Shown here: positions 9,011 to 20,060 of the stretch, in pieces
Position numbering within the stretch: position 1 is the first letter of the stretch
How the letters are laid out: each line of letters starts with the position of its first letter
Assembly: GCA_023213315.1 (NCBI GenBank)
Contig: JAKCPI010005252.1
Span: 85,464 to 149,463, forward strand
Length of the DNA: 64,000 nt
Direction: 5' to 3'
DNA from: Euborellia annulipes
Lineage: Eukaryota; Arthropoda; Insecta; Dermaptera; Anisolabididae
The notes under the pieces: model-generated
Databases searched by the model: none
Told to the model about the DNA's origin: nothing
The model's input: the letters and a program-made list of their open reading frames with translations, nothing else
Position numbers and translations under genes: made by a program

Positions 9011-10680
9011 AATTTGTTTTATATTTATACTGTAGTTATCTTGTACGCTCGCATATGTAGTTTTGGTTCTATGACCACCCACCCACAACGACAACCGGCT
9101 GTCATTAATATTCCCCAAATGATTAGAGATTAGCAAACAACAACCATTAAAAAAAAAAAATCAAATTAATTATGACGTCACATTCACGGGGGAAAGAAGG
9201 GAGGTTTATTTATTTTATAATTTATAGACCACCTGTTAATTGGTTTCAATTGAGTTTTGACACTTTTATTGTTTTTCGTATCCGGCCCAGGCAGTACCAA
9301 AAAAAAAAAAAAATGAAATGAACAAATCAAAAAAATAAAAACAACTGCCGCATGCAACAAGCCCTGAAAACGTCAAACGTCACACGTCAAACGTCACGAG
9401 GACCCATTAGAGAGACCTCTCTGCATATTAATCACTCCTAAAAACAAAAAAAACTTTTTTCTAGTTAATTGAAATGCACCGAGCAATAACGCCTGTAATA
9501 TGTAAAAGAGACGTCTAGGGATTTTTTTACGTCGCCGTGTTGGTGGCCGACAGGTGGCTGCATGAACGGAAGAGAAATTTTCTTTTTTTTCGGTTAATGG
9601 TTAATTGTAACTCAAATAAATTTACCTTTTATTTTGTATGCTGTCTATCAAGAAAATTAAAATCTACATTAAGGGGGAGTTGGAGCGGCCGTCTAAACGT
9701 ACTTTAAAAAAAACTAGACCATTATTTAATTGATCAAGCAAATACAGAAAAACAAACTGTTACAATAATTAATTTTTTTTAATTTAAAAATGAATTTATT
9801 ATCATTATTAATCACATATTAATTAAGAAAAATTTAAAGTGAGCTTAGATGATTTATTTAAAAATTAACTGTCAAATAGTTCAGCACTCTTACAAAAGAT
9901 GGCAGGCTAGTCTAACAGCCGGTATTATCAGATCCACTATTAGCCTATATTTATATATTTTTATGCTTTTATAAAAGATACATAATATATAATAACATTT
10001 ATAAAGTATTTATTGTTAAAAGATCAATGAAAATCAACAAAATGCATAAAATTTTTAGCTACCATTCTGACATCTCTTGACAAATTTTCGAAATAGGTGT
10101 TTTTATTTTGGCTTACTTTTTAAGACACATAACGCCATCTTATCGACAAAAACATAGCAACTTCGCTCCAATTCCCCTTCAATGACAGTATTATTCTTTG
10201 AAATAATTTTTTTTTAAATAGCTTAATCGGTGGATAGAAGTAAAACCATGTAATCAATTAATTTGATTCATACTCAACTTTTGAAGTACAATAATCTTTT
10301 TATAAAACAGTTGAAAATTACGAGTGATCGGCCGATTAGTCGACAAACTATCGGACAGACTTAATATTAAAGAAAAAAAAAACACTCTCCAAATTCAACA
10401 CTGAGAACGTGAAATAACAGTTATAAACAGAAATTTTACGATTTTCGAGGTATACAAATTTTAAGTCTAGTCTAGCCGTTTTTTTCTTGTTCCCGATGAA
10501 GTATTTGCGTAAAATTCAAATTTTCTGGACATCTGCGCACTAGTTCAACCGCATGGCAAGCTGAGTAGAGAGGATGCAGCGTTTCGTAACGTTTTGAGAG
10601 CAATGAATCAAGTTTCACTTCCAAAAATTCGATCAGGTCTAATTCCAAGACATGCATGTAATCTTTTTAAATTCGCTATA
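9011..10680. other. mostly unique interval; CRE-like sites; no gene
   Basis: The longest low-repeat interval in the first 20 kb. It holds a full CRE palindrome TGACGTCA (9173-9180) and four ACGTCA half-sites at 7-bp spacing (about 9370-9396). A 61-codon minus-strand open frame at 10472-10657 is not recognisable and has no supporting signals. Confidence 0.4.
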
Positions 10681-10682
10681 TA

Positions 10683-11993
10683 CAGGGTGCGGAAAAAGTT
10701 CCCGCAATTTTTTTCAGATATTTCAACAGCACATTAATAATGCATAAAACAACAATACCATTTAATTTTAAAGAATAATAACATTTATTAGTTCACTAAC
10801 TGTAACAGCAAACAAAAAAATTTACAACAGATGTTCAAAATTGCCACCATCGGCCTCAATACATTTAGGAAGTCGCTTGCGAAGATTGCCGACGATGCTC
10901 GCACACTCATCCACCGTAATCTCGTCCCAGGCATGCGTCAAAGCCATCTTCAGTGCGTTAATGGTGGCGTATCGTGTAGCCGAGACTTTTTGCTCCAGAA
11001 TGGACCACACCGAGCAGTCCATCGGGTTGAGATCCGGCGAGTTAGGCGACCAAACGTCTTTGCCCCAAAAGCCCGGAAACAGCTCTTCGCAGACGGCAAT
11101 TGTTGATTTGGCGGAATGCGCCGGCGCCCAGTCCTGTTGAAGCGTAATTCCATCGGTGCCGAAGTGCGCCGTTGCCCACGGCTTCAGTACGTCGCGGAGG
11201 ACTCGCTGCTGGTAGCTGGCGGCGTTGATTTTGACGTTTCGCTCGATGAAAACCAGCGGCGTCTTCCTGGTGGCGCAGATCACAGCCCACACCATCACCG
11301 AGGCTGGAAAATGGCTGCACGGTCTTCTGCTGACCCTTCCTGAGGAGTTGGCGGAAGTTCTGGCGGTTGTGGAGCGGCTCAACTGTGAAAATCTTCTCGT
11401 CTGTGAAGAGAATATTGTTCAAACGAGCACCGGCGAGCAGACGAAGCATTCGACTGGCTTTCTGGAACCGGTTCGCCTTCATCCTTTCGTTCAGGAAATG
11501 GAGGCTAGCTATCTTGTAACTGTGAAGTCCCAGCTTCTTCTTGACGATGTGTCGGATGCTTTTTTGATCAACGCCGAGCTCTCTCGCCATCTTCCGCTTC
11601 GAACGCTCCGGATTGCGTTGAATTTTGCACCGAGCCTTCTGAGTGTTCTCCGGAGTGGTCGCGGTGGTTGGACGGCCGCTTCGAGGACGGTCCGCGATCC
11701 CACCTGTCTCCTTGAACCGTTTCACGGCATCATAGACAGTCCTTTGCTTGAAGCCGGTCGTTCGAACAATGTCGGCTGTCTTCATTCCCCACCTTGTGCA
11801 ACTCAACAACTGTGACACGTTGATTTCCACGATTCATAACTCAAACACTACTGAAAATAAACAAATGAATAACACAGTTTCTTAACGGAAATTTCACAAA
11901 GAATTCGATAAAATAATCAGAAATAAAAAAAAATACAATGACATAGCCGAAATGGCGCAAAAACAAAATTGCTGGAACTTTTTCCGCACCCTG
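10683..11993 (-). mobile_element. Tc1/mariner-type transposon, DD37D
   Basis: A complete element of 1311 bp. Its 29-bp inverted terminal repeats (10683-10711, 11965-11993) start CAGGGTGCGGAAAAAGTTCC and differ at one base. TA flanks both ends. It encodes one transposase on the minus strand, which is frameshifted. It sits next to a (TA)n tract, a natural TA target. The near-identical ends suggest fairly recent arrival. Confidence 0.93.
10822..11830 (-). pseudogene. DD37D transposase, frameshifted
   Basis: A cut-and-paste transposase that would bind the element ends and catalyse excision and insertion at TA. The N-terminal frame (11830 down to 11042) has paired helix-turn-helix domains (TADIVRTTGFKQRTVYDAV, then ARELGVDQKSIRHIVKKKL) separated by a GRPR-like linker (RSGRPTT, about residue 50). 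First catalytic Asp: ILFTDEK, about residue 144. The second frame (11382 down to 10822) holds ASVMVWAVI, the second Asp in LQQDWAPAHSA and the third in SPDLNPMD, with 37 residues between the last two, hence DD37D (maT-like). The break between frames falls near 11330-11370. All three catalytic residues survive, so the frameshift is the main visible lesion. Confidence 0.9.
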
Positions 11994-11994
11994 T

Positions 11995-11995
<1 letters not shown>

Positions 11996-12023
<28 letters not shown>
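11996..12023. repeat. (TA)n microsatellite
   Basis: About 13 TA units directly after the transposon right end. It is probably the original target tract. Confidence 0.9.
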
Positions 12024-12025
<2 letters not shown>

Positions 12026-12485
12026 TTTATTTTATTTCCTCCAACAATATTGTTTTCACATATCTTCTCAACAAATAAATACAAATTATAAAGACGTTTA
12101 GCAAAATGAATTATTTACTTCTTGGGCAAACATAAATAAATCTCAAGAAAAAAAAAAAAAAGAGAGAGGAACTTGTATTTAAATTGTGATTATATATTGC
12201 CTGGAAAGATCGATTAAATATTTTTACTGGAAGAATGAATAAAGGGCAATTTATCATAGGGCTAAGAATCTCAAGAGGGGGACCCATAATTCTTTTTCTG
12301 CTTTGAAATTTGAAACGGATCTTGTATAAGCGACTCTCTATCAACCAACCTTTTCATTCGTATCTTTCAAATGAACTTTTCTATGTATTAAAATAATTAG
12401 GCAAGCGGTTCTTAAACGGAACTTTAATTATAAAAATACGGAAAAATTTTAATGTATGATAACAAATAAACCCGATACAATAAGG
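12024..12485. other. no gene seen
   Basis: AT-rich. Nothing recognised. Confidence 0.4.
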
Positions 12486-12798
12486 CAGGGTCGTATATAG
12501 GAAATTTATTTTGGGAGGGGGGGGGGGGGGAACTCAAGAACTCAAAAAGTTTTCCGCAAGGAAAATTTTTTGACGAAACTATAATGGAAATTTTTCCGCA
12601 GGGGTGATTCCCTGCCATAAAAATCATTTTACCATTTCTTTAGGGAGGCAAAATTTTTTTTACGAAACTATATTTTTTCGCATGTCGGAAAAATTTTTTC
12701 TCTCTGGCAAAAAATTCATTTTCACTTTTTTAGGAAGACGAAATTTTATTTCGGAAAAGGGGGGGGGCCTCCTTGGCCCCCCTTATATACGCCCCCTG
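12486..12798. mobile_element. hAT-type MITE (CAGGGNCGTATATA ends)
   Basis: Left CAGGGTCGTATATAGG and right CTTATATACGCCCCCTG are inverted ends. Flanks CAATAAGG and CAATAAGA form an 8-bp duplication with one difference, as expected for hAT transposition. Interior has long G-runs next to each end and TTTTTTGACGAAACTATAAT. No coding capacity. Same family at 32963 and 51079. Confidence 0.75.
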
Positions 12799-12849
12799 CA
12801 ATAAGAATTTTAAAAATTATAAGTTTAAATATGTATCAATAAATTAAAT

Positions 12850-12975
12850 TGAATTTATTATTTTTACTCTTACCTATGTATATGTTAATATATAGCTATA
12901 GAAAGAAAGTATCATGTCAAAAATTCCATGTTGAGATTTTAATGAAAATACATGTTTTGAGGTCCCCTGATTCCA
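12850..12975 (+). repeat. R1 5' part
   Basis: Plus-strand R1 start (ACTCTTACC hairpin, GTATCATGTCAAAAATTCC, TTTTGAGGTCCCCTGA). It breaks off at AAAAAAACTGG, where an inverted copy begins. Confidence 0.75.
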
Positions 12976-13660
12976 AAAAAACTGGTTTGACTGGCGCACC
13001 ACACACAACTTTTTCTTTTTTTCTGTTATCGAGTTGTGTGTTCTGTTTTGTCACAACACATTTTTTTTGTCTTGTGATTAGATTCCGTCCGAAAGGTGGG
13101 ATTGAATTCAAGATGTAAAATTTATAAGTATGGGAAAATATTTATATTTTGATACCATGGCAACCATTTCCCTATCTTTTCTATGGAGTACAAGAGTAAA
13201 GTGGTCTTCAGAAGATTTCAATCACAAAATGAGAATATACATTTTATAGAGAATCTAAAAAAATTGATTTTTGAATTTTAAAAATCGTTGGAGCAAATTT
13301 TGAGAAAATCGAAAAAAAAACTGAAAAAAGTGAATCAGTAAAGTGCTAGTACTTTTTGGTCGATTTTGTTCAAAAGCTTCGTGTCCACGCTCCCCATGGG
13401 GGTGCCTAACTTAAATATAAAATTTCCAACTTCCCTAGCTCTTTTTTCGTTCTTGAGATATTTTGTTCACAGACACACAGACACACAGACAGACAGACAC
13501 ACACACACACAGACAGACCATGTCGCGAAAACCACTTTTTGGATTCAGGGGACCTCAAAACGTGAAGATCCATCAAAATCTCGACATCGAATTTTTGACA
13601 TGAATCCAATACTTTCTCTCTATTATTATTACATATATACATAGGTAAGAGAAAGTAAAA
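12976..13660 (-). repeat. R1 repeat, near full length
   Basis: Minus-strand copy from the end hairpin (TGGTTTGACTGGCGCACC...) to GGTAAGAGAAAGTAAAA. It includes a polymorphic (CAGA)/(CA)n tract at 13470-13520. It joins a plus copy directly on each side, making an alternating array. Confidence 0.8.
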
Positions 13661-14215
13661 GTGATTTTTGGTCTGTCTGTGAGCAAATTATCTCAAGAAC
13701 GAAAAGGGCAAGAAAGTTGGAATTTGATATATAAGTTAGTCACCTCCCTAGCACGTGACACGAAGCTTTTGAACAATATCGGCCAAAGAGTACTAGTACT
13801 TTACTGATGCACTTTTTCAGTTTTTTTCGATTTTCTCAAAATTCGCTACAACGATTTAGTTTAAAATTCCTAAATCACTTTTTTTTTTAGATGCTCTTTA
13901 AAATGTATATTCTCATTTTGCTCGCGAAATTGTTTGAAGCTCACTTTACTCTTGTACTTCATAGGAAGGATAGGAGAAATGGTTGCCATGGTAACAAAAT
14001 ATAAATATTCTCCCATGTTTATAAATTTTACATCGCCCCGGGCTTGGTGTAATTGGTAGTGTGCCTACCTTCTATACCGAACCTCCCAGGGAGTTCGATG
14101 ATTTTATTTAAGTCAAAAAAAAAATTTACTTCTTGAATTTTAATATATCGGCGGAAACTAAATATATGTCGACACAAAAAATCTAGTGCGACCAATCACA
14201 CCAGATTTTTTTATT
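13661..14215 (+). repeat. R1 repeat interrupted by SINE1
   Basis: Plus-strand R1 from GGTCTGTCTGTGAGC through TTGCCATGGTAAC to a diverged end hairpin (CTAGTGCGACC...CACACCAG). A SINE1 head is inserted at about 14034. Confidence 0.8.
14034..14120 (+). repeat. SINE1 copy, short
   Basis: GCCCCGGGCTTGGTGTAATTGGTAG head, then TCTATACCGAAC, a corrupted B box and an A-run. Inserted in R1, so younger than that copy. Confidence 0.7.
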
Positions 14216-14636
14216 TTAATAAGTAATAAAAATAATGGTTTATTTATTTATTTTTTATAATAATATTATAATAAAATATTTAGCCTATATAATGAGAATT
14301 TTAAAATAAAATATGCCAAAGGGCAGAGGAAGCAAATTTATACTGGGTAAATAATAATAATGTTATTAAATAATTTTCCTCGTATTATTATTAAATTATT
14401 GAAAATAGAGGGGGAGAGGGGGAGTGCTACATGGCAGCATCGCCAGAGGGGAGATTTTTTCTCTCATGGCCGGATATAAGCTGGCCATTTGAATGATATT
14501 TATAAAACAAGTGATTTGTTTTTGTTTAAAAAGATATGTTTTTTGTTTTCTCTTGTTATTGAGGAGCTGATTTGCCCAAGGGATTAAAGCAGATGACATT
14601 AACTTTCCTCGACTACACAGTTAAAGAGATTTTTAT
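14216..14636. other. no gene seen
   Basis: AT-rich with a purine-rich patch near 14405. Nothing recognised. Confidence 0.4.
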
Positions 14637-15140
14637 GGATATACATGTTTTGAGGTCCCCTGAGTCCAAAAAAAGTGGGTCCCGCAAATTGGCTGTGTGT
14701 GTGTGGACATTTTTGACCATGAAGGAAATGAGCTAGGAGGTTGAAATTTTATATTTAAGTTAGGCACCTTCCGAACTCGTGTAAATAAGCTTTTAAACAA
14801 AATCGGCCAAAAAGTACTAGTACTTTACTGATGTACTTTTTCAGTTTTTTTTTCGATTTTCTCAAAATTCGCTCCAAGGATTTTGTTTAAAATTCATAAA
14901 TGAACTATTTTTTAGATGCTCTTTAAAAAGTATATCAGTGAAATTTTTCGTGGGAATCGTTTGAAGTACACTTTACTGATGTGGAAGCATTCGTATCTCA
15001 GCGCCATCTATAAATCATCGCGTGGTCAAGTTTGGAACTAAAGTGCTAAGAGCAACTAAATATATCTCGCCACAAAAAATCTGGTGTGACCGTTCGGTTC
15101 ACAACTTTCTCTTACCGAGAGCCAGTCACACCAGATTTTT
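14637..15140 (+). repeat. R1b variant copy
   Basis: Has the R1 order but carries an extra block (GTATATCAGTGAAATTTTTCG, then GAAGTACACTTTACTGATG) and lacks the CCATGGTAAC block. It ends in the hairpin ATCTGGTGTGACC...GTCACACCAG. The same variant is at 30669, 32460, 48594 and 58418. Confidence 0.75.
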
Positions 15141-15837
15141 GTAGTTAATAAATAAGTTTGTAAATTTGATTTCACAAACTGCGTATATTAAAATTCAAGC
15201 ACGACATGAAAAATGATTGAAAATTCATATTTTTCATTTTACAGTGTAGAGCTTAAAGCTCTTGGTTTTGACTAATAAAAAATTTCATTTTTTTTTTTAA
15301 CAAATTCTTATATTTTTGGAAAGAGATAGAGAGAGACTTGGTTAAAAATATTTGAATATCAAATATGTATTTATAATTTATTTCTTTATTAAATACCAGT
15401 CATATTGATATTCTCTCTTTTCTTGTATCATATAACTCGTAGCGAGAGGAATTTTTCTCTTTCCAGTGGCTACCATAAAATTCTGTTTTTTGATGATTCT
15501 CATTTGGAAATTTAATCATAATTTAAAAGACAACCATTTATATTCCAAATTTTAAGGTGAGAGTGAAAGAGAGACAGCAAAATTCAATTGAGAGAAAATT
15601 TATAGGAAAAAAAAAATATTTTTTTTTTAAATATCAAAATACCCAGGAGATTTATCAAATTTTATGGCTTATTTATTTATCTAAATAGAAACAAAAATTC
15701 TAATTTCTTTGAGTCAGTCATAGATCGTACCATTCTCAATATTGAAATTTAAATTTCATTTCTAACAAATTCAATTATTCAAATAGAGAGTTTTTATTTA
15801 TTTTATTAGTCGAGTGTTGTCTCTCCCTTTATTTGTA
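15141..15837. other. no gene seen
   Basis: AT-rich. Nothing recognised. Confidence 0.35.
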
Positions 15838-16722
15838 CCATGGGCGTAGCCAGCTCAAAACAGAAGGGGACCAAGTTTTTGAATATTCATTTTTACTTTC
15901 TCTTACCTCTATATATATGTTAATACATAGAGAGAAAAGTATTGGATCCATGTCAAAAATTGGATGTCGAGATTTTGATGGATATACACGTTTTGAGGTC
16001 CCCTGAATCCAAAAAAGTGGTTTTCGGAAATGGTCTGTCGGTGTGTGTGTGTGTGTGTGTTGTGTGAACAAAATATCTGAAGAACGGAAAGAGCTAGGAG
16101 GTGGAAATTTTATATTTAAGTTAGGCACCCCCATGGGACGTGACACGAAGCTTTTGGCTTTTGGACAAAATCGGCCAAAGATTACTAGTACTTTACTGAT
16201 GCACTTTTTCAGTTTTTTTGATTTTCTCTAAATTTGCTCCAACGATTTTTTTTTTAATTCAAAAATCAATTATTTTCTAAATTCTCTTTAAAATGTATAT
16301 TCTCATTTTGTCATTGAAATCTTCTGAAGACCACTTTACTCTTGTACTCCATAGAAAAGATAGGAGAAATGGTTGCCATGGTAACAAAATATAAATATTT
16401 TCACATATAAATTTTACATCTTGAAAATCGAATGTAGCGTACTGTCGGAAACTAAATACATGTCGACACAAAAAATCTGGTGTGACAAGCACAGTTCACA
16501 ACTTTCGATTATCGAAGGTAAGAGAAAGTTGTGAGCTGTACGCCAGTCACACCAGATTTTTATTTTATTAAATGCCACTTTACTGGAGATAGGGGATGGC
16601 ACTGGAAGTTGTTATCTTCTCAGATGGCGTGAATTTGTCAGTTTTTTATTTATATTTTTTTTGTTTTTATTTTAAGTTTAGAAGGGGGGGGGGGGCAGGT
16701 GCCCCCTCTGGATACGCCCATG
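15838..16722. mobile_element. hAT-like TIR element hosting R1
   Basis: CATGGGCGTAGCCAG at the left and CTGGATACGCCCATG at the right are inverted ends of the hAT MITE style, with a G-run and GGTGCCCCCTC near the right end. Most of the interior is an R1 copy. An 8-bp duplication was not convincing. Confidence 0.45.
15888..16563 (+). repeat. R1 repeat, full length
   Basis: A reference copy. It starts TTTTACTTTCTCTTACC with a small palindrome (AGAGAGAAAAGTATTGG side), has a (TG)n tract, then AGCTAGGAGGTGGAAATTTT, CTAGTACTTTACTGATGC, GGTTGCCATGGTAAC and GTCGACACAAAAAATCTGG. It ends in a 91-bp hairpin (16470-16560) that contains an inner palindrome TTTCGATTATCGAA. The inner right arm contains GGTAAGAGAAAGT, the complement of the R1 start. 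Confidence 0.85.
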
Positions 16723-17277
16723 TTTGTATTATTATAATAAAAAGTTATAAATTATAGAAAATAAAATTTTCACTCAAAGCTCTAGGCTTTTTATTTTTAA
16801 GAAATTTAATTTTTTTTTTTACGCCCCAGAGAGGGAAGCGCGGCGTCGTGGTCGGGTTTACCATCTATAATTGTTTATTTATTAAATATCGAATGGATAG
16901 GACAATTAAACCAAACGAGTGGAAAACAAAGTTACTATGAAAATGTTCATTTTTTTCCGCCTAATGTCTTTTATGGATGTCATTTCAGATTAAATAATTA
17001 GCTTAATGAAGTCGCGCATGGAATCGTCTGCTGTGCAATGACTCGAAATTTTTTTTTATTTTTATTTTCTCATATGAAAAAATAATAGCGTCGTTATTTT
17101 TATTTTTATTCATAATATTTAAAAAGAATCTCTCTCTCTCTCTTGTAATGAAAATTTGTTTTTCTTTCCATTATTTATTCTAAATTTTTATTTGAAATTA
17201 TCTTTTCCATTTAAATGACTTTTGGTTTTTTTTGTATTCTTTAATAACATTAATTTTCGGATATTAATTTAGAGGAA
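16723..17277. other. no gene seen
   Basis: AT-rich with a (TC)n tract at 17130. Nothing recognised. Confidence 0.4.
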
Positions 17278-17815
17278 GTTTACTTTCTCTTAACTATATA
17301 TAGTGAGAAAGTATTGGATTCATGTCAAAAATTCGATGTCGAGATTTTGATGGATATACACGTTTTGAAGTCCAAAAAAAGTGGTTTTCGCGACATGGTC
17401 TGTCTGTCTGTCTGTGAACAAAATATCTCAAGAATGAAAAGAGCTAGGAGGTTGAAATTTTATATTTAAGTTAGAACACCCCTGAAACGTAACACAAAGC
17501 TTTTGATCAAAATCGGTCAAAAAGAACTGGTACTTTACTGATGTACTTTTTCAGTTTTTTCGATTTTGATTAATAATTCATAAATCATTTATTTTTTAGA
17601 TGCTCTTTAAAATTTATATTCTCATTTTTTTCTCAAAATTGATTGAAGACCACTCATGTACTTAAGAGGACAGAAATGTTTGTTATGGTAACAAAATATA
17701 ATTTCTCATATTTATAAATTTTACATCTTGACAAAAAAATCTGGTGTGACAAGCATACTTAACAAAGTTAAGAGAAAGTTGCGTGCTGTGAGACTATCAC
17801 TCCAGATTTTGATAT
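17278..17815 (+). repeat. R1 repeat, diverged
   Basis: Shortened plus copy with all R1 blocks in order and a diverged end hairpin (ATCTGGTGTGACAAGC...). An older copy. Confidence 0.75.
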
Positions 17816-19095
17816 TTATATGCGGTAATTTAAAAAACGCGCCTCACACAACTGTCAAAATTGACAAATTGTATCACTTTATTTATTGAGCGCTTTTTTT
17901 GAGAATGTCTTCATCTTCTCTCTTGGCTTTTTCCCTCTTCGAGATCAAGGAAGGGGAAAGAATACTGGCATAAAGAAAATAGAAGAAATGCGGGCCTTAG
18001 ATCGTGTAACTCATGGTCTTCATCTATGTACTTAGAAGATGTGTGGAAACGCCTTTTAACTAATACTCAACTAACCATCGAGTTATCGGTGCGAATTGTT
18101 TAAAAAATATTCACGGAACGCTGATACAGTATAAAGTTTATATCCGTTATATTATGTTATTTACCAGCTGAAAAAACAAAATTTCTCATTTAAGTATTTT
18201 AATATGTTTATTTTAAATAAATTATACAATAATAACGACAAGGAAAAAAAATTTATTGTCATGATTTCAGTGAGACGTAACAATAAAAAGGAAACATTTT
18301 ACATGTATATTCAAAGGGATTAAATTATATTTGAAAATAAAAAAAAGATGAAGAAGCAAGCGGAAGAAAACGTCATCAGGATGAATGAACATCGGAACAA
18401 AAGACACGGAACGAACATTGTCCTCACAATGTCCGAATATTAAATAAAAAAAAATAATCTCTCTCTTTCTTTGACTTTGTGGCCAATCTCGTTTTTGTTT
18501 GTGACGTTGAATAAGATAAGCATAATTCCATAATCATCTTTTCTTCAGTGACCTAAAATAAGCTAATGGTTTTTTAATATCCAGATAGAATGATTAGCTA
18601 AGACTATTGTTGGAGGTCAAATTGAATTTCTAATTCTTTGGCAAAACTTGATCTATTAATAGGTGATATTGCTGGATATTTCGGTATTTTTTTTTCGTTT
18701 AGATTCAGATTTAAAAAAATATCTCGATTTTTATTTTAGTAAAAATTACGAAAAGCTACATTCACTCCTCTCCGTTTGAGCTATGGAGGATACGCTCACG
18801 TGCGCAGAAGCAAATTTGAATTTTCTTGGGCAATAACGTCACCAAGGAACAAGTAAAAGGAGGCTGTTGCCGCGAATTTATACATCGGAAACCATTCAAG
18901 ATGGCCTACTCACTGAAAAACAAATAGAGAAGGGATCTAAATGGCCTCCAATGCATAAAAAGACTTTAAAAGGCCACTCATTCTGTAGCCGAAACGTTGT
19001 AAATTTTGCAAATAAACCACAGTTAAAACGAAAATCAAATTCTTTTACTAACTATATATATGTTTGTTTTCTCACCAGCTGAAAATTAGATAAAA
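17816..19095. other. no gene; possible hammerhead-element scrap
   Basis: Contains AGCCGAAACGTTGTAAATTTTGC and AATAAACCACAG at about 18985-19025, resembling the 3' arm of the hammerhead elements without its core. A 71-codon open frame overlaps this and is not recognised. Confidence 0.35.
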
Positions 19096-19155
19096 AAATC
19101 TCAACATCGAATTTTTGACATGAATTGAATACTTTCTCTCTATATATTTCATATA

Positions 19156-20036
19156 TGGACCATGTTACGCATTAGTGTGTCAAGCGCCAGCTACTGAAAT
19201 TTGAGAAAATTAACATTAAAGTTTTTTGATTTCATTGGATTATATGGACCTTGTTATGCAATGGTGTGTCAAAGACCAAAAAATTCAAAATTGAGTTAAG
19301 CACGGATTATTGTTTCAAATGCTTTAATTAATAGTATTTTTTATGAAATATGTCTTTAAAAAATTTATATTTAATGTTACTTGCACAATTGACAAGAAAA
19401 ATTATATATAATCCAATGAAAACAAAAAACTTTATTGTTGATTTTCTCAAAACTCGATGTTTGGTCTTTGACACACCATTGCATAACAGGGTCCATATAT
19501 AATTTTTTTTTTGTCAATTGTTGCAAGTAACATTAAATATAAATTTTTTAGGACATATTTCATAAAAAATACTAGGGCCGACGAAATAAGTTTTAGCCAA
19601 ACCGGCCAAAGAGTATTCGGCTTTACGGCTTAGTTTCGTCCAAAACCAACCGAACTTGATTTTCATAAAAATTTTTTTTTACTTTTTTTTGATTTTTTTC
19701 CCTAATTGGTGAAGCTCACTTTACCTTTTTTTTAGGGAGATAGGAAATTGTTTCCATCAAGTGCAAAATTATGTGCCTTTTTTTTTTTTTGCATGCGAGT
19801 CTCATTCCATTTTGTCAACTCTGGTGTGACAAGCAAAGTTCGACAACTTTGTTGCCGAAAAGAAACTACGGCCGAAACCATGATTTTGGCAATTGTTGCA
19901 AACGTAACTTAAATATAAATTTTTTAGGTCGGTTCATAAAAAATACTATTAATTATAGCATTTGAAACAATATTCCGTGCTTAACTCAATTTTTAATTTT
20001 TTTGGCGCTTGACACACTAGTGCATAACAGGGTCCA
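19156..20036. mobile_element. T1 TIR element, outer
   Basis: Inverted ends TGGACCATGTTACGC... and ...TGCATAACAGGGTCCA, flanked by TA, inserted in the TATATA loop of an R1 start. Same family as 859-1489. The interior includes scraps of the GGTCCGACCGAAAC MITE type. Confidence 0.75.
19245..19495. mobile_element. T1-related MITE nested in T1
   Basis: A 251-bp element with inverted ends TGGACCTTGTTATGCAATGG and its complement, flanked by TA. The T1 copy at 859 has the unfilled site (GGATTATATGTAATTTT), which shows this is an insertion. Three layers are visible: R1, T1, then this MITE. Confidence 0.8.
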
Positions 20037-20060
20037 TATAGGGTAAGAGAAAGTAAAAAG

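Larger units (their letters stand above)
19096..20060 (-). repeat. R1 start split by TIR elements
   Basis: CTCAACATCGAATTTTTGAC to ATATATTTCATATA (19096-19155), then resumption at GGGTAAGAGAAAGTAAAA (20041-20058). An 880-bp TIR element lies between them. Confidence 0.75.

Noticed and set aside
10472..10657. 61-codon minus-strand frame (LDLIEFLEVKLDSLL...) as a gene or exon
   Set aside because: Composition is more protein-like than most, but there are no splice signals, homolog or conservation evidence available. Left as unannotated.
13366..13644. Open frames recurring in R1 copies (PNLNIKF, FWIQGTS, SRHRIFDM)
   Set aside because: They arise in the same place in every R1 copy but are broken differently in each and contain microsatellite-coded segments. 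No sign of selection on a protein.
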